This document shows positions 7,180 to 8,843 of a stretch of 8,843 nucleotides of DNA, piece after piece. The notes under the pieces were generated by a model. The model was not told the DNA's origin and did no database searches. It was given only the letters and a program-made list of their open reading frames with translations. This DNA is from an uncultured Odoribacter sp. (lineage in GTDB: Bacteria; Bacteroidota; Bacteroidia; Bacteroidales; Marinifilaceae), in NCBI GenBank assembly GCA_900544025.1, contig UQTM01000104.1, positions 1-8,843 on the forward strand. Direction: 5' to 3'. Every line of letters starts with the position of its first letter. Within the stretch, counting starts at the first letter, position 1. Position numbers and translations under genes: made by a program.

Positions 7180-7329
7180 TTATCGTTTAAAACCTTTGCC
7201 TTTATTTAGTTCCGGCTTTGCAGGGGGCTTATATCCCTCTTCCTTTCTTTGGTGTGGGTGGGGCAGGTTTCCGTTGGGTTTCTCGCTACCTTTTTTCACG
7301 TAAAATAATACTTTGAATGTTGACCTCAT
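7180..7329 (-). pseudogene. Chimeric remnant: integrase N-terminus joined to a foreign Lys/Pro-rich tail
   Basis: This is a 49-codon ORF with an ATG start and a TAA stop. The first 20 or so residues (MRSTFKVLFYVKKGSEKPNG) are the characteristic N-terminus of Bacteroidetes tyrosine recombinases of the CTnDOT/NBU kind, the arm-binding region that begins MRSTFKVLFY(L/V)K. The native protein is about 400 residues and continues with a strand such as MGRITV. Here the sequence switches after NLP to HPHQRKEEGYKPPAKPELNK plus GKGFKR and ends. That tail is basic and proline-rich, like C-terminal tails of mobilisation proteins, but I cannot assign it firmly. No SAM-like or catalytic domain (R...HxxR...Y) remains, so it cannot recombine DNA. 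The simplest origin is an internal deletion joining the int start to the 3' end of another element gene in the same orientation. Confidence 0.7.
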
Positions 7330-7612
7330 AACTCAATGTTTTTTCTGGTTACAAAAATTAGTTATCATTGAGTTACCGGACGGCATGAAAAACTACGCAA
7401 TGCGCTGAATAAAAATCCATTAGTAAACAATTTGCATCGCTATTCAAGTAACGGGATAGTAACGAAACTCCTGCTGTGTTCTGCCTAAATATGCTTTTCT
7501 GCCTTTTGCATTATAAAGCAAAACAGAGCGTAACGAACGCTGTTACAGTTAATTCGCTACACTCTGCTTAAAAATGCTTTCTGCTTAGAAGTTTATTTTA
7601 TGTTACCGGAAA
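7330..7612. repeat. Repeat-rich noncoding region upstream of the integrase remnant, candidate attachment region
   Basis: No gene is visible in these 283 bases, but they are unusually rich in short repeats. GTTAC or its complement occurs seven times (7348, 7372, 7448, 7459, 7530, 7542, 7602) where about 0.5 is expected by chance. Two copies extend to GTTACCGGA (7372-7380 and 7602-7610). TTTTGC (7504-7509) and GCAAAA (7518-7523) form an inverted repeat around 8 bases. An imperfect 24-base direct repeat flanks it (7480-7503 and 7563-7586), each copy containing two TCTGCC/TCTGCTT words 17-18 bases apart. Clustered arm-type and core-type integrase sites next to an int start would look like this. 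The assignment is inference by position and layout. Confidence 0.5.
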
Positions 7613-7870
7613 TCAGGGGTGCGGGTAAAAACTGTAAAGTATTCCGGCGAAGACGCTTCCGAAAAGCAGAAACAGCACGATGCCTATGGCAATGACGATC
7701 AGGTTTGCTTTAGCCCAGTTCGCTTTGCTGGGATTGCTGCTTGCGCTGAATGCCCAGATAAACAGCATGATGATATTGACTAAAGGGATACACATGATGA
7801 TCAGGGTGAGAATCCAGTTGCCGAGGGTGACGGACGGATGAATGGTGGTGGTGGTTACTTTGCTTTCCAT
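7613..7870 (-). CDS. Small two-helix membrane protein of unknown function
   Basis: This 85-residue protein has two predicted membrane helices: about 19-41 (NWILTLIIMCIPLVNIIMLF) and about 56-79 (NLIVIAIGIVLFLLFGSVFA). They are joined by a short polar loop SASSNPSKANWAKA; a Thr-rich N-terminus precedes the first helix. This hairpin architecture, with a NW...ANL motif before the second helix, recurs in small Bacteroidetes membrane proteins of unknown role; I do not assign a named family. I start at 7870 (MESKVTTTT) rather than the in-frame ATG at 7933. The 21 extra residues would be an Asn/Lys-rich low-complexity stretch overlapping the opposing sigma factor start. It diverges from the sigma factor gene, with 61 bases between starts, and could share its control region. 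It converges on the AT-rich island to its left. Confidence 0.7.
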   Translation of the reverse strand: MESKVTTTTIHPSVTLGNWILTLIIMCIPLVNIIMLFIWAFSASSNPSKANWAKANLIVIAIGIVLFLLFGSVFAGILYSFYPHP

Positions 7871-7900
7871 GGTGTTTGTTTTTTTGTTTGAAAGTTTATT

Positions 7901-7908
7901 TATCTTTG
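7901..7908 (+). promoter_or_regulatory. Putative Bacteroidetes promoter of the sigma factor gene
   Basis: TATCTTTG matches TAnnTTTG, 31 bases before the ATG at 7932. A TTTG at 7875-7878 gives a 22-base spacing, inside the range reported for Bacteroides -33/-7 promoters. The surrounding stretch (7871-7931) is very T-rich and serves both divergent genes; I could not find a clear -7 element for the minus-strand gene. Confidence 0.6.
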
Positions 7909-7931
7909 TTTTGTTTATATCGTTTTTATTC

Positions 7932-8495
7932 ATGAAGGTTAATAAAGATAGTAGCGACGAGGAACTTTTACAGCAGTATCGTGAAAGCTGCAGGCCCGGA
8001 TATCTGGAGGAGTTATACGAACGGTATATGCCTTTGGTTTACGGTGTTGCATTGAAGTATCTGAAGAATGTGGAGGATGCCCGCGATATGGTGATGCAGA
8101 TTTACGAGGAGTTGAGCGGGAAATTGCTGCAACACGAGGTGAAGATTTTTAAAGGGTGGCTGTATGTTTGTGTCCGGAACAGTTGTCTGGCGGAGTTACG
8201 GAAACGGAAGGGAAGTTTTTTAGTGGAACTGGACGAGCAGTTTATGGATTTTTGCGATGATTTTCATCTTGATGATATAAGGGAGACCGAGGAGAAGGAA
8301 GAGGGGGTGCGGGAATGTCTGAAGGCTTTGCCGGAACGGCAGCGGATGTGTGTGGAGCGTTTTTTTATGGAAGAGTTTTCCTACCAGGATATTGTGGAAA
8401 AGCTGGGGTTTTCGTTGAAAATGGTGAAGAGTTTTATCCAGAACGGCAAGAGGAATCTGAAATTGTGCCTGGAACGTAAAGGGATCTGTCAATAG
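7932..8495 (+). CDS. ECF-type RNA polymerase sigma factor (sigma-70 family)
   Basis: A 187-residue alternative sigma factor that would direct RNA polymerase to a small regulon. Region 2 spans about 23-90 and includes YERYMPLVYGVALKYLKNVE and DARDMVMQIYEEL, the -10 recognition and core-binding part. An acidic linker (about 100-125, RETEEKEE) follows. Region 4 (about 126-182) starts LKALPERQRMCVERFFMEEF and has the helix-turn-helix SYQDIVEKLGFSLKMVKSFI. There is no region 1 or 3, as is normal for ECF factors. I start at 7932 because the in-frame upstream extension from 7842 is a hydrophobic run read from the promoter and the opposing gene. The next gene begins 7 bases after the stop and encodes a membrane protein, the usual arrangement for a sigma factor controlled by a membrane partner. 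Confidence 0.92.
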   Translation: MKVNKDSSDEELLQQYRESCRPGYLEELYERYMPLVYGVALKYLKNVEDARDMVMQIYEELSGKLLQHEVKIFKGWLYVCVRNSCLAELRKRKGSFLVELDEQFMDFCDDFHLDDIRETEEKEEGVRECLKALPERQRMCVERFFMEEFSYQDIVEKLGFSLKMVKSFIQNGKRNLKLCLERKGICQ

Positions 8496-8502
8496 TCGGG
8501 AT

Positions 8503-8843
8503 ATGAAAGGTTTTGAATATATATGGCGTTATCTGCGGGGAGAGCGGAAAGGAAAGGCGGCAAACCGCCTGGAACGGGAGGCTTTGTCCGATCCGTTTTT
8601 ATATGAGGCGCTGGAAGGCCTGGAGGAAGTCCAGGCAGATCATGAGCAGGTGATGAAGGAGTTGAGACGGGGATTACAGCCCGGAATGGGAGAGCGGAGG
8701 CGTTGGAAAGCCGTCCGGTGGGTGGCTGCCGCTTCTATTTTGCTGGTGGGCGGTGTGGCTCTGTGGTTGCTGGCCGGACAGGAGGACCCGGAGTCCGGGC
8801 AGGTGGCCTGGATGATGCAAGAGGTGAAAGCAGATAGCGCGGT
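8503..8843 (+). CDS. Single-pass membrane protein, probable sigma factor partner, 3' end cut off
   Basis: An open frame from ATG 8503 runs off the window after 113 codons. Residues 1-68 are charged and likely cytosolic: IWRYLRGERKGKAANRLERE, then ALSDPFLYEALEGLEE. The motif of a xxYLRGE..., E..ALxDPFLxEALEGL start is one I associate with Bacteroidetes proteins encoded after ECF sigma factors that combine an anti-sigma-like N-terminus with a membrane helix and a periplasmic TonB-like or carboxypeptidase-regulatory-like domain. One helix follows at about 71-91 (VRWVAAASILLVGGVALWLL), and the rest, beginning GQEDPESGQ, would be periplasmic. The periplasmic domain is outside the window, so its type is unknown. 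The 7-base spacing to the sigma gene implies co-transcription. The anti-sigma role is inferred from context and the N-terminal motif. Confidence 0.75.
   Translation, partial: MKGFEYIWRYLRGERKGKAANRLEREALSDPFLYEALEGLEEVQADHEQVMKELRRGLQPGMGERRRWKAVRWVAAASILLVGGVALWLLAGQEDPESGQVAWMMQEVKADSA

Larger units (their letters stand above)
4996..7600. mobile_element. Putative remnant of an integrative/mobilisable element (AT-rich island)
   Basis: Base composition drops sharply just after the terminator at 4965-5003 and recovers at about 7610. The segment carries an ABC exporter operon, a chimeric ORF starting as a Bacteroidetes tyrosine integrase, and a repeat-rich noncoding end. The integrase start faces inward from the right end, as in elements whose int gene lies next to the attachment site. 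The 9-base word TTTATTTTA occurs at 4996-5004 and 7592-7600, exactly at the two composition borders, and could be a remnant att or target duplication, although it is low-complexity. The insertion lies between two convergent genes. No complete integrase, relaxase or replication gene remains, so it should be immobile on its own. The borders are approximate. Confidence 0.5.

Noticed and set aside
7842..7931. Longer start for the sigma factor (30 extra residues, mostly Val/Phe/Leu)
   Set aside because: The extension covers the putative promoter at 7901 and the opposing gene's 5' end and gives a hydrophobic run unlike any sigma factor N-terminus; ATG 7932 gives the normal family length.
7613..7933. 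CRISPR array or tRNA genes in the window
   Set aside because: No regularly spaced identical repeats of CRISPR length and no cloverleaf or TTCRANY/CCA-end pattern could be found; the repeats at 7348-7610 are too short and irregular for CRISPR.

Overview
The window looks like a chromosome segment of a Bacteroidales bacterium (phylum Bacteroidota). Four perfect matches to the Bacteroides-type -7 promoter element TAnnTTTG lie in the right places in front of genes of the native-looking sequence, and a fifth lies upstream of the AT-rich ABC operon. Shine-Dalgarno sequences are mostly absent. The gene families are typical of the group: a duplicated AspT/YidE-type transporter with two TrkA-C domains, an ECF sigma factor followed by a single-pass membrane partner, and lipoproteins with short signal peptides. 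The genus cannot be fixed from the sequence; the GC-richer codon style would suit an Odoribacter- or Butyricimonas-like organism, but that is a guess.

Left part (1-4995), moderately GC-rich and native in style: the 3' portion of a PAS-containing sensor histidine kinase (+, cut by the window start); a hairpin terminator with A and T tracts that can serve both convergent neighbours; an M23 zinc metallopeptidase lipoprotein (-); a divergent promoter region; a 553-residue AspT/YidE-type transporter (+); a 308-base gap; a flavin reductase-like split-barrel protein with an apparent lipoprotein signal (+); and a strong terminator.

Middle part (about 4996-7610), clearly AT-rich and foreign in style. 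It sits between two convergent native genes, where an insertion disrupts nothing. It holds a roughly 100-base nested inverted repeat able to fold as RNA, a two-gene ABC exporter operon (ATPase plus permease, minus strand, 4-base ATGA overlap), and a 49-codon ORF. That ORF begins like a Bacteroidetes tyrosine integrase (MRSTFKVLFYVKKGSEKPNG) and then switches abruptly to an unrelated Lys/Pro-rich tail. Upstream of this integrase start lies a 280-base noncoding stretch dense in short repeats: seven GTTAC/GTAAC words, a TTTTGC-8-GCAAAA inverted repeat, and two 24-base imperfect direct repeats. This layout is what the end of an integrase-mobilised element would look like. My reading is that the segment is a collapsed integrative or mobilisable element that lost nearly all its mobility genes and kept an ABC transporter cargo.

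Right part (7613-8843), native style again: a small two-helix membrane protein (-), diverging from an ECF sigma factor (+), which is followed after 7 bases by a single-pass membrane protein that runs off the window. The last two are probably a sigma/membrane-partner regulatory pair.

The strongest candidate for something undescribed is the middle element: the integrase-derived chimeric ORF, the repeat-rich putative attachment region, and the nested inverted repeat near its other end.
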